NCBI RefSeq assembly: GCF_000420165.1
Contig: NZ_ATUK01000010.1
Location: forward strand, 62,001 to 126,000
DNA length: 64,000 nucleotides
Source of the DNA: Thioalkalivibrio sp. AKL19
Lineage (GTDB): Bacteria; Pseudomonadota; Gammaproteobacteria; Ectothiorhodospirales; Ectothiorhodospiraceae
Direction: 5' to 3'
A program made the position numbers and the translations under genes. Within the stretch, counting starts at the first letter, position 1. Each line of letters begins with the position of its first letter. The notes below the pieces were generated by a model. It saw nothing but the letters and a program-made list of their open reading frames with translations, had not been told where the DNA came from and made no database searches. Shown here piece by piece: positions 1 through 6,878 of this stretch.

Positions 1-392
1 GGGCGCGCCGCGCCCTCGAGGAAGAACCCGCCCAGTGGCAGTGCCGCCCCCGCGATCAGCAACCAGGCCATCGCCCCCAACACCGAGGCACGGCTGGAGC
101 CCGACAGGCCCAGACCGACATGACGCACTGCCTTCTGAGTGCGTTCCGGGGCCTCCTCCACCAGCTCGGTCGCGGCCGTGCGATCCAGCAGCCCGATGTG
201 CTTGAGCTCGCCATCGACCACCACGGCCGGGATCGAGCGGATGCGCAGCCGGGTCGCCAGCTCGCGCCCTTCGGGCTGGCCCATGTCGACCACCGCGAAG
301 TCGATCTGTTTGTGTTCCGCAACCTCGCGCCAGATGCGCTCGGCATCGTGGCAGGAGGCACACCATTCGGATACCAGCAGCTCTACCTTCAT
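1..392 (-). CDS. Membrane-attached thioredoxin-like protein (partial, C-terminus off the left edge)
   Basis: About 130 codons are visible. The ATG at 392 is preceded by a GGGGAG ribosome site. The N-terminal 80 residues form a thioredoxin/glutaredoxin fold with a WCASC redox motif (Cys11, Cys14) and a cis-proline (Pro55 in SIPAVVV). A hydrophobic segment at about residues 104-125 is a likely membrane anchor, after which the window ends. It starts 20 bases after the lipoyl-carrier gene and is probably its co-transcribed third member. A disulfide-reductase role toward its operon partners is inferred. Substrate and full length cannot be seen. Confidence 0.8.
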   Translation of the reverse strand, partial: MKVELLVSEWCASCHDAERIWREVAEHKQIDFAVVDMGQPEGRELATRLRIRSIPAVVVDGELKHIGLLDRTAATELVEEAPERTQKAVRHVGLGLSGSSRASVLGAMAWLLIAGAALPLGGFFLEGAAR

Positions 393-411
393 AAATCGGT
401 CTCCCCTGGCC

Positions 412-864
412 TCAGTCCGCGCAACGCATGCAGTGGATGTCGTAGCGATCGATCCATTGCTTGAGCCCCGTGATCGCCTCGGATCCGGTATGCAGCCGTT
501 CCAGGGCTTTTTCCGGGTCGTCGGGGCGCATCACGACCACCCAGGCATCCGTGTAGGGCGCCACGTTGACCAGCCCCGGATCCGCCTCCACGGCCGGATT
601 GATACGTTCGATCGTGCCATCGAACGGGGTCGGGATACCGCCGGCCCACTTGCCGGACTCCAGCCGCGCGACCGGCTTGCCCGCGGCGCGGTGCGAACCC
701 GGCTTGCGAAACCGGAAGTACTGCACCCGCCCCGCCATGGTCTGGGCGGGATCGGTAATCCCGAGGGTGAAGGTCCCGTCGTCCTCCGGGCGCACCCAGA
801 CATAATCCAGGTCGTAGAACAGGTCGTCGGGCAGCTCGCAGCCGTTGTATTCCTCGCGTGCCAT
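412..864 (-). CDS. GcvH-like lipoate-binding protein, LbpA type
   Basis: A 150-residue protein of the glycine-cleavage H / lipoyl-carrier fold. The lipoylation site is readable as LESGKW with Lys72, the form typical of LbpA-type proteins, whereas GcvH usually has ESVK. The N-terminus (NGCELPDDLFYD) also resembles LbpA. No glycine-cleavage P or T gene and no sHdr subunit is visible nearby, so a role in glycine cleavage is unlikely here. The C-terminus carries an extra Cys pair (Cys145, Cys148). It lies between a CcoN-like membrane protein (2-base gap) and a thioredoxin-like protein, as one operon. Function as a lipoyl carrier in sulfur or redox chemistry is inferred. Confidence 0.75.
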   Translation of the reverse strand: MAREEYNGCELPDDLFYDLDYVWVRPEDDGTFTLGITDPAQTMAGRVQYFRFRKPGSHRAAGKPVARLESGKWAGGIPTPFDGTIERINPAVEADPGLVNVAPYTDAWVVVMRPDDPEKALERLHTGSEAITGLKQWIDRYDIHCMRCAD

Positions 865-866
865 GG

Positions 867-1265
867 TTACGCCCCCTTCGGACCATAGTGGCGCACGGTC
901 AGCGCAATATTCAGCGCAAACAGGATCATCGCACCCCAGGCCATCGCACCGCCGATCGCGACCGTCATGTTGTGGAACAGCAGCCAGCCGGCGACCATCA
1001 CCCACAGCCCGACATTCGCCAGCAAGAACTGCACGTGCCCCAGGCGTTCGGAAAACAACGACCGCCCGGAAAAACGCGGCAGCACATGCAGACCCACGCC
1101 GTAGATCATCATGGTCACGAAACCCAGCAGCATCAGGTGTCCATGGATGCGCGGCACGTTGCCGGGGATCAGTCCGGGCTGCGCCAGCCACAGGATGCCG
1201 AGGAACCCGCCCAGCAAGGCATAGATCAGGGCCGCGAGAATGAACATCCGGTTACGAGGGTGCAT
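867..1265 (-). CDS. Small CcoN-like (heme-copper oxidase subunit I-like) membrane protein
   Basis: A 132-residue protein with four predicted transmembrane helices. The stretch around His41-Gly-His43 and His60 (HGHLMLLGF, then GLHVLPR) resembles the heme-ligand helices of cbb3 oxidase subunit I and related NO-response membrane proteins. It is far too short to be an oxidase. The ATG at 1265 has GGAG six bases upstream; the TTG one codon earlier would be too close to that site. It is the first gene of a leftward operon facing the FNR-type box at 1321. A role in heme binding or NO/oxygen response is inferred. Confidence 0.7.
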   Translation of the reverse strand: MHPRNRMFILAALIYALLGGFLGILWLAQPGLIPGNVPRIHGHLMLLGFVTMMIYGVGLHVLPRFSGRSLFSERLGHVQFLLANVGLWVMVAGWLLFHNMTVAIGGAMAWGAMILFALNIALTVRHYGPKGA

Positions 1266-1320
1266 CAAAGGCTCCAGGGCAGGTTTCGCACAGCATACTT
1301 TAAGCTATATTCAATTTACA

Positions 1321-1334
1321 TTGATCGAGATCAA
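1321..1334. promoter_or_regulatory. FNR/Anr/Dnr-type operator, perfect TTGAT-N4-ATCAA
   Basis: TTGATCGAGATCAA is an exact match to the FNR/CRP-family consensus. It lies midway between the divergent genes starting at 1265 and 1402. Its centre at 1327.5 would place class II start sites near 1286 (minus) and 1369 (plus), which leaves short leaders for both genes and supports the 1402 start over 1366. Whether the regulator is oxygen-sensing (Anr) or NO-sensing (Dnr) cannot be told from the site. Confidence 0.8.
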
Positions 1335-1401
1335 GACGGGGCGCGAGCGCTTCCGCGACAGTCGTATGTCTCCCGAGCACCATGCGAAGGTCCGATACCC
1401 G

Positions 1402-1947
1402 ATGCACGAGCAACTCTACGAAAGCGTTCCCGGATTCCAGCAGCCCATCGAGTTGCTGCGGGCCTGTCACCGCCGGATCCTCAACTCCCTGGATATCCTC
1501 GAGCGTCTGCCTGCGCATCTCGCCGAAAAGGGTGCCGACGAGGAGGCGCGCACCGCGGCGCAACGGGTACTGAACTACTTCCACGAGGCGGCCCCCAACC
1601 ACCACGCCGACGAAGACGAGGACCTGTTCCCCGTGCTGCGCCAGCACTGCGGTCACCCCGAGAGTCACCCGCAGCTGTGCGAGTGGCTGGACCGCCTGAC
1701 CGCCGAGCACGACGAGATCGAGACCGGCTGGGACCGGCTGGAACCGGCCCTGGAACGCATTGCCCACGGCAAGGTTACGGACCTGACCGGGGCAGAGGCC
1801 TGGATCCGCCAGTACCGCATCCATCTCGATCTCGAAGAGCGCGCCGTCCTGCCGTTCGCCGAGTACCTGCTGGGTCCGGATGAACGCCGCACCATCGGGG
1901 CCTCCATGGCCGCGCGACGCGGTATCGGGAATCCCGGGCATGGCTGA
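1402..1947 (+). CDS. Hemerythrin-like (HHE) domain protein
   Basis: A 181-residue cytoplasmic four-helix protein with the His/Glu pattern of hemerythrin HHE domains: ACHRRIL, then NHHADEDEDLFP, then EHDEIE, then HLDLEERAVLP. These supply the ligands of a di-iron site that binds oxygen or NO. Start 1402 is chosen over 1366 because an AAGG lies upstream and because a start site set by the FNR box would fall after 1366. It overlaps the next gene by 8 bases. Co-location of two HHE proteins under an FNR/Dnr-type box suggests NO or oxygen defence or iron-centre repair; this is inferred. Confidence 0.85.
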   Translation: MHEQLYESVPGFQQPIELLRACHRRILNSLDILERLPAHLAEKGADEEARTAAQRVLNYFHEAAPNHHADEDEDLFPVLRQHCGHPESHPQLCEWLDRLTAEHDEIETGWDRLEPALERIAHGKVTDLTGAEAWIRQYRIHLDLEERAVLPFAEYLLGPDERRTIGASMAARRGIGNPGHG

Positions 1948-2659
1948 CTTTGTGCTCGACCTGCGCGGGCTCGCCGAGCATGCGCATACCCGCGCCTACT
2001 ACACCCTTCGCGAACTGCGCACCGGACAGGTCTTCGAGGTCTTGCTGGACCAGGAACCGAAGCTGCTGATGGACGCGGTCAGCCTGCAGTTGCGCCATGC
2101 CATCCATTGGCAGGTCCGCGAGAACGGCCCGCCACTGTGGCAACTCTCGGTGCAACGCCGCGAGGACGTCGCCCCGGTGAACCTGGTCGACCTGCTGGAG
2201 CGCGATCACCTGCGCATCGACCGCCTGTTCGCCAGCGCCCTGCACAAGGTCAACGCCGGCGACCTGGAAGGCGCGGCGCCGGATTTCCGCGCCTACGTCG
2301 ACGGCCTGCGGCGCCACGTGGAGGTGGAAAACGAACTGATCGTCCCCCTGCTGGATCTGCCCCGAAACCCGAACGGCCAGGATCCCACCTCGATCATGCT
2401 GCGCGAACACGACGAGATCCTGGAACAAACCACGATGCTGGAGCACGAATTCAGCGAAGGCGTGGACGAGGCCTGGGCGGTGGCCCCGTTCTTCGCGCTG
2501 ATCTCCGGCGCGCTGGCCAAGCACGAAGGCCGCGAGGAGCAGAACCTGTTCCCCCACTGGAGCCGCGCCCTGAATGAACGCCCGGACGAAGCCGCCGAGC
2601 TTCTGCAACGCGCACAAGCCCTGCTCGCGACCACCGGGCCGACGGACCCCGACGCCTGA
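1940..2659 (+). CDS. DUF2249 plus hemerythrin-like fusion protein
   Basis: A 239-residue protein. The N-terminal 80 residues (DLRGLAEHAHTRAYYTLREL) match the small DUF2249 domain. The rest is an HHE hemerythrin-like domain with ligands in LLERDHLRIDRLF, LRRHVEVENELIVPLL, LREHDEILE and LAKHEGREEQNLFP. The ATG at 1940 overlaps the stop of the preceding HHE gene, so the two are translationally coupled. DUF2249-HHE fusions are commonly found in denitrifiers with NO-response genes. A role in binding or sensing NO or oxygen is inferred. Confidence 0.85.
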   Translation: MADFVLDLRGLAEHAHTRAYYTLRELRTGQVFEVLLDQEPKLLMDAVSLQLRHAIHWQVRENGPPLWQLSVQRREDVAPVNLVDLLERDHLRIDRLFASALHKVNAGDLEGAAPDFRAYVDGLRRHVEVENELIVPLLDLPRNPNGQDPTSIMLREHDEILEQTTMLEHEFSEGVDEAWAVAPFFALISGALAKHEGREEQNLFPHWSRALNERPDEAAELLQRAQALLATTGPTDPDA

Positions 2660-2695
2660 ACCCCGTCACCGCGCCCATCCGGACGCGGGCATCCA

Positions 2696-3883
2696 TCAGG
2701 CCGCGCTGGCCCGCGGTGGCGACAGGCGGGCCAGCGCCCAGAGCCCCAGCACCGGGCCGGGCAGCAACAGCCACAGCACCCACACCCCGCCATCCGCCCA
2801 TAACCAGCCGGTCAGCCAGATACCGGGCAGGGTCAGTGCAAACCCGATCGCGTTCATCACGCTCAACGCCGACCCCACCGCATCCTCGGGCGCACTGTCC
2901 GCAGCCAATGCGGAGAACTGCGGCGAGTCCGCAATGACCGCAAGCCCCCAGAGCCCCAGCAGACCGAACAGCAGCCAGGACGAGTGTCCGGCCAGTAGCG
3001 GGTACAGCAGGCAGGCGAGGCCCGACGTCGCCAGGGCCACCCGCGCCACACGCAGGCTGCCCAGACTGCGGCTCAGACGCCCGCCCCAGACACAACCCGC
3101 CAGACCCAGCGCGATCACGCCAAAGGCCAGCCAGGGGATCAAGCCGGCATCCGCCTCCAGGCGCGACAGTTCCCGTGCCACCAGCAGCGGCACCAGCGTC
3201 CAGAAGGCGTACAGCTCCCAGCAGTGCCCGAAATAGCCCCCGGCCACGGCGCGAAAGTCCCGCCGCTTCAGGGCCCGAAACCCCTTGCCCAGACCCGGTG
3301 TACGCCCGGCCGGTGGCAGATGGGGCCCGTCCCCCAGGCGCAGGATCAGTGCCGCCGCCAGCACCGCCAGGCCCGAGGCCAGCAACAGCGGAACCGCCCA
3401 GGGGAAATCCAGTGTTGCCCCGCGCAGCAGATGCGGCAGCGCGGTCCCCAGCGTCAGCATCCCCAGGAGCCAGGACAATGCCCAGCCCTTGTACTCCGGG
3501 GTCCAGGCGATCACGAGCTTCATGCCCAGCGGGTAGACCCCGGCCAGTGCGAGCCCCACCAGGAAACGCGCGAGCAGGGCCAACTCCCAGACGCCGGCCA
3601 GCAGGATGAAGACCGCGTTGACCCCGGCGCCGGCCAGGGCGGAGAGCGCGAACACCCGGCTCGCGCGGAAGCGATCCGCCAGCCCGGTCGCCGCCACCAG
3701 AAGGGTTCCGGTGATGAAGCCCGTCTGGGTGGACATCGTCAGCCAGCCAATCTCGGCGGGCGACCACCCCAGCGCCTGCTGCAGCGACAACCCGACCCCG
3801 TTGACCGAGAACCAGAGCGACGTGCCGAACAGCTGCGCCACCACGATCACCAGGAGTGGGTGGCGCCGAAGCAGTGACGGCAT
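2696..3883 (-). CDS. MFS transporter, substrate unknown
   Basis: A 395-residue major facilitator superfamily protein with about 12 hydrophobic helices spread over the whole length. The first helix has FGTSLWFSVNG, and ADRFRASR is the loop 2-3 motif position. It is of typical family length with no soluble domain. It converges on the hemerythrin operon with 36 bases between them and follows the small LapA-domain gene on the same strand after a 43-base gap. No residues allow a substrate to be assigned. Confidence 0.85.
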   Translation of the reverse strand: MPSLLRRHPLLVIVVAQLFGTSLWFSVNGVGLSLQQALGWSPAEIGWLTMSTQTGFITGTLLVAATGLADRFRASRVFALSALAGAGVNAVFILLAGVWELALLARFLVGLALAGVYPLGMKLVIAWTPEYKGWALSWLLGMLTLGTALPHLLRGATLDFPWAVPLLLASGLAVLAAALILRLGDGPHLPPAGRTPGLGKGFRALKRRDFRAVAGGYFGHCWELYAFWTLVPLLVARELSRLEADAGLIPWLAFGVIALGLAGCVWGGRLSRSLGSLRVARVALATSGLACLLYPLLAGHSSWLLFGLLGLWGLAVIADSPQFSALAADSAPEDAVGSALSVMNAIGFALTLPGIWLTGWLWADGGVWVLWLLLPGPVLGLWALARLSPPRASAA

Positions 3884-3926
3884 GAGCGGGCGGAGTCGGT
3901 GAAGCGGTAGAGGACCGCCTGGCCGT

Positions 3927-4142
3927 TCAGCGGCTGGCGCCGCGAATCCAGCGTTTCAGCAAGGCGACCAACGCACCCCCGGAGACCAGGCCCAGCAGGT
4001 AAATTCCGACAATCAGCAGCGCCAGCGGCAGCGTTACGTACAGCGTCAGGAAATTCAGGGTCACGAGCCGCAGGTTCTGCACCGCAAAGATCGCGACCAC
4101 GGCGACGAACACGATAATCAGGAGGGTGTAGACGTAGCGCAT
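3927..4142 (-). CDS. LapA-domain (DUF1049) small membrane protein
   Basis: A 71-residue protein starting MRYVYTLLIIVFV, with two transmembrane helices separated by a short loop (AVQNLRLVTLNFL), as in LapA/DUF1049 proteins. E. coli LapA works with LapB in lipopolysaccharide biosynthesis control, but no lapB is visible here. The ATG at 4142 is preferred over an upstream in-frame start at 4172 because the family begins directly with the first helix. It lies between the glycosylase gene and the MFS gene on the same strand. Confidence 0.8.
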   Translation of the reverse strand: MRYVYTLLIIVFVAVVAIFAVQNLRLVTLNFLTLYVTLPLALLIVGIYLLGLVSGGALVALLKRWIRGASR

Positions 4143-4222
4143 GCGAACTCCCGGGTCAGTCGGTCCAGGCAATCAGGTTCGGGCGCCGCGTCACCGGCGT
4201 CAACCGGGAAGAAAGCGCCCTC

Positions 4223-4864
4223 TCAGGCCTCGGGGTGGGTACAGTACCCACGGACCGGGCAGGTGTCGCAACGCGGCCGCGGGCGGCAGCGCTCCTTGCC
4301 GTGTTCCACGATCAGTGCGTGCAGGTCATTCAGGCCCGCCACATCCGGGCCCAGCTCCGCCTCGACGTGCTGGCGCAGCGCATCGTATGGGGCCCGAGCG
4401 TGCGCAACATCCAGGCGCTCGAACAGCCGCCGGGTATAGGCATCCACCACGAATACCGGGCGATCAAAGGCATACAGCACGATGTCGTCGGCGGTCTCTG
4501 GTCCCACGCCCTTGACGCCCAGCAGGGCGCGGCGCAGCGCATCCGTCTCCATCGCGGCCAGGCCCTCGACGCCTCCGGCCTGGTCCAGGAACGCGAGCAG
4601 GTGGCGCAACCGGTCCGCCTTCACGTTGAAGTACCCGCTCGGGCGAATGTGTTCGGCCAGCGCCTCGGGATCGAGCCGCATCAGCCCCTCCGGAGACAAC
4701 GCATCAATGGCGCGCAGGTTGGCCAGCGCCTTCTCGACGTTGCTCCAGCTGGTGTTCTGCGTCAGTACGGCGCCGACCATCACCTCGAACGCCGTGTCCG
4801 CCGGCCACCACTGCAGGTCGCCGTACTCCGCGCGCAGCGCGTCCAGGAGATCGGGAATCCGCAC
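4223..4864 (-). CDS. Endonuclease III-like DNA glycosylase (HhH-GPD, 4Fe-4S)
   Basis: A 213-residue base-excision repair protein. The helix-hairpin-helix LLGVKGVGPETADD (residues 115-127) is followed by the catalytic Asp141 in VFVVDAYTRR. The residue matching the catalytic lysine of E. coli Nth is Glu123, so a monofunctional glycosylase (like the 3-methyladenine type MagIII) is more likely than a lyase. Four cysteines (193, 199, 202, 208) form a C-x5-C-x2-C-x5-C iron-sulfur motif. The GTG start lies 6 bases after the stop of the pseudouridine synthase gene, with AGGG upstream, so the two are probably co-transcribed. Confidence 0.85.
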   Translation of the reverse strand: MRIPDLLDALRAEYGDLQWWPADTAFEVMVGAVLTQNTSWSNVEKALANLRAIDALSPEGLMRLDPEALAEHIRPSGYFNVKADRLRHLLAFLDQAGGVEGLAAMETDALRRALLGVKGVGPETADDIVLYAFDRPVFVVDAYTRRLFERLDVAHARAPYDALRQHVEAELGPDVAGLNDLHALIVEHGKERCRPRPRCDTCPVRGYCTHPEA

Positions 4865-4870
4865 CCGGCC

Positions 4871-5851
4871 CTACCGCTGGCGGCGCCCGCCCGGTTTCCC
4901 GCCCCTGTCGGGGCGTCCCCCCGAGGACTTCGCGCCCCGGGCCCCACCGCGATCGCCGGGGGCTGACGACTTGCCCGGCTTCTTCGGTGGCGAGGAACTC
5001 CAGCCGTCCTCGCGCGCCGCCCGGCTGTTGCGGGATTTGCCCTTGGCCACCGGCTTGCCAGGCCGTTTGCCTGGCGCGTCACGGCGCGGCCCGCCGCGGC
5101 CGCGCGGGCGCACGGAGTCCGGAACCGGCAGATCCACCGCCTGGTACAGCCCGGCCACCTCGCGGGTCTCGAGATCCCGCACCGCCCCCGTCTTCAGGCC
5201 TCGTCCAAGGACGACCGGTCCGTAGCGCACGCGGATCAGGCGGCTCACCGTCACTCCGACGGCATCCCACAGCCGCCGCACCAGGCGGTTGCGGCCCTCG
5301 CTCACGATCACGTGATACCAGTGATTGGCGCCGTCCCCGCCCTGCTCCTCCAGGCTGTCGAAACGCGCCGGGCCGTCTTCCAGTTCCACGCCCTCGCGCA
5401 GCATGTCCAGCGTGGCGGCCGGCACCTCGCCCAGCACCCGCACCGCGTACTCGCGTTCCAGCGCCATGCTCGGGTGCATCAGTCGGTTGGCCAGTTCGCC
5501 ATCGGTGGTGAACAGCAACAGGCCCGAGGTATTCAGGTCCAGCCGTCCCACGGCCACCCAGCGCTGGCCCTTCAGGCGCGGCAGGCTGGCAAACACCGGC
5601 CGCCGCCCCTCGGGGTCCGAGCGGCTGCAGATCTCGCCCACCGGCTTGTGATACACGATCCATCGATGTGGATGCTCCGGGCGCCGCACGATACGGCCGC
5701 GCACACGGATCACGTCGTGCTCGTCGACCTGGTCGCCCAGCTTCACGGTGCGGTTGTTCACCTGCACCTCGCCGCGCTCGATCCAGCCCTCGATCTCGCG
5801 CCGCGAACCCAGCCCGCGCGCCGCCAGGACCTTCTGTACCCGCTCCGACAT
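4871..5851 (-). CDS. rluB: RluB-family 23S rRNA pseudouridine synthase with long basic tail
   Basis: A 326-residue protein with an N-terminal S4 RNA-binding domain (residues 1-50) and an RsuA/RluB catalytic domain with the motif GRLDLNTSGLLLF, where Asp105 is the nucleophile. It converts a uridine of 23S rRNA helix 89 to pseudouridine. From about residue 245 the protein is a Gly/Arg/Lys-rich, low-complexity tail common in RluB of GC-rich gammaproteobacteria and likely to bind RNA. It is read divergently from moaB, with 59 bases between the starts. Confidence 0.88.
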   Translation of the reverse strand: MSERVQKVLAARGLGSRREIEGWIERGEVQVNNRTVKLGDQVDEHDVIRVRGRIVRRPEHPHRWIVYHKPVGEICSRSDPEGRRPVFASLPRLKGQRWVAVGRLDLNTSGLLLFTTDGELANRLMHPSMALEREYAVRVLGEVPAATLDMLREGVELEDGPARFDSLEEQGGDGANHWYHVIVSEGRNRLVRRLWDAVGVTVSRLIRVRYGPVVLGRGLKTGAVRDLETREVAGLYQAVDLPVPDSVRPRGRGGPRRDAPGKRPGKPVAKGKSRNSRAAREDGWSSSPPKKPGKSSAPGDRGGARGAKSSGGRPDRGGKPGGRRQR

Positions 5852-5910
5852 TCCCGGAACTCCAGCAACTCATTAAGATGGGCGCCACGATACACCAACA
5901 GGACGTCGCC

Positions 5911-6447
5911 ATGACCGATTCCGCGCCGGAAATCAGCCCCGTCAAGACACCGCTGAACATCGCCGTGCTCACGGTCTCCGACAGCCGCGAGCTCGCGGAG
6001 GACCGCTCCGGCGACGCCCTGGTGGAACGCCTTGAAAGTGCCGGTCACCGGCTGGCCGAGCGGAATCTCGTGAAGGACGACATCTATGCCATCCGCGCCG
6101 AACTCTCGCGCTGGATCGCCGATCCCGATATCGACGCCGTGCTGACCACCGGCGGCACCGGCATTACCGGCCGCGACGGCACCCCCGAGGCCGCCTCGGT
6201 CCTGCTGGACAAGACCATCGAGGGCTTCGGCGAGCTGTTCCGCATGCTCTCCTTTGACGAGATCGGGACCTCCAGCCTGCAATCACGGGCCCTGTCCGGC
6301 GTCGCCAACGGCACCTACATCTTCGTGCTGCCGGGCTCCACTGGCGCCTGCCGCACGGCCTGGGACCGCATCATCCGCGCCCAGCTCGACGACCGCACCA
6401 TGCCCTGCAACCTCACCATGCTGATGCCCCGCCTGAAGGAGTCCTGA
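5911..6447 (+). CDS. moaB: Molybdenum cofactor biosynthesis protein B
   Basis: A 178-residue MoaB/MogA-fold protein with the signature [13 protein letters not shown] and the downstream [14 protein letters not shown]. Members bind or adenylylate molybdopterin during cofactor synthesis. The ATG at 5911 follows AGGACGTCGCC, and the length fits MoaB. No other moa or mog gene is visible in the window. The gene reads away from rluB and is followed by a 430-base repeat-containing spacer. Confidence 0.9.
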   Translation: MTDSAPEISPVKTPLNIAVLTVSDSRELAEDRSGDALVERLESAGHRLAERNLVKDDIYAIRAELSRWIADPDIDAVLTTGGTGITGRDGTPEAASVLLDKTIEGFGELFRMLSFDEIGTSSLQSRALSGVANGTYIFVLPGSTGACRTAWDRIIRAQLDDRTMPCNLTMLMPRLKES

Positions 6448-6628
6448 GGGTGATACGAATTTCACCACGAAGGCACGAAGAAGGCCAAGGTCAAAAGCGG
6501 ACCTGATGAGCGACGAGAGTCGGCCAGTCACGGAGATCATCCGGAGGCGACATAGCCCGCCGCAGGTCGCTGTAATCCGGGCCTTTCCTGGAATATCACC
6601 GTCGCCGGCCCTTTGCCCCTGCACCGTC

Positions 6629-6660
6629 ATCCCGGCCGGAGCGTAGGGAAGGGCCGGGAT
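6629..6660. repeat. Hairpin repeat (ATCCCGGCC ... GGCCGGGAT)
   Basis: The two 9-base arms at 6629-6637 and 6652-6660 pair perfectly around a 14-base loop. The sequence GTCATCCCGGCC just upstream of moaB's end region is characteristic of short intergenic repeats seen in many proteobacterial genomes. There is no T-run, so a terminator role is doubtful. Confidence 0.55.
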
Positions 6661-6692
6661 CTCCCCCGTCGGGACAACCCCTGCCGCCAGGA

Positions 6693-6714
6693 TCCCGGAT
6701 AACGATTATCGGGA
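6693..6714. repeat. Short palindrome (TCCCGGATAA ... TTATCGGGA)
   Basis: A 22-base imperfect palindrome in the spacer between moaB and the chemoreceptor gene. It could be a regulator-binding site or part of the neighbouring dispersed repeat. There is no evidence to decide. Confidence 0.4.
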
Positions 6715-6773
6715 CATCCGTCCGCACCGAAACGCTATACACGGTTCCCACAAGAAAAATGCCCAAAATGCTC

Positions 6774-6800
6774 TAAAAATGCCTTTGGGCGTGCCGCTAC
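6774..6800 (+). promoter_or_regulatory. Sigma-28 (FliA)-type promoter for the chemoreceptor gene
   Basis: TAAA at 6774-6777, exactly 15 bases, then GCCGCTAC at 6793-6800. The FliA consensus is TAAA-N15-GCCGATAA, so the -35 and spacing are perfect and six of eight -10 bases match. It lies 78 bases before the chemoreceptor ATG, and chemoreceptors are classic FliA targets. Confidence 0.65.
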
Positions 6801-6878
6801 CCCCTGTATCGGGTGCGGCTCTCACACGGATCTGCTTGTCGCCCTCCGACTAGAACAACGAAATGGAAGGACAACGCG

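Larger units (their letters stand above)
6448..6773. other. Intergenic spacer with dispersed repeats
   Basis: No gene is supported here. At 6461-6482 a TTCACCACGAAGGCACGAAG sequence matches a type of dispersed repeat common in proteobacteria. At 6629-6660 ATCCCGGCC and GGCCGGGAT form a hairpin of the widespread 'GTCATCCCGG' repeat type. At 6693-6714 a near-perfect palindrome centred on GGATAACGATTATC follows. The region ends with the promoter of the chemoreceptor gene. Confidence 0.6.

Noticed and set aside
412-864. Calling this gene gcvH (glycine cleavage H protein).
   Set aside because: No gcvP or gcvT is adjacent and the lipoyl site is the LbpA-type ESGKW. The general lipoyl-carrier call is safer.
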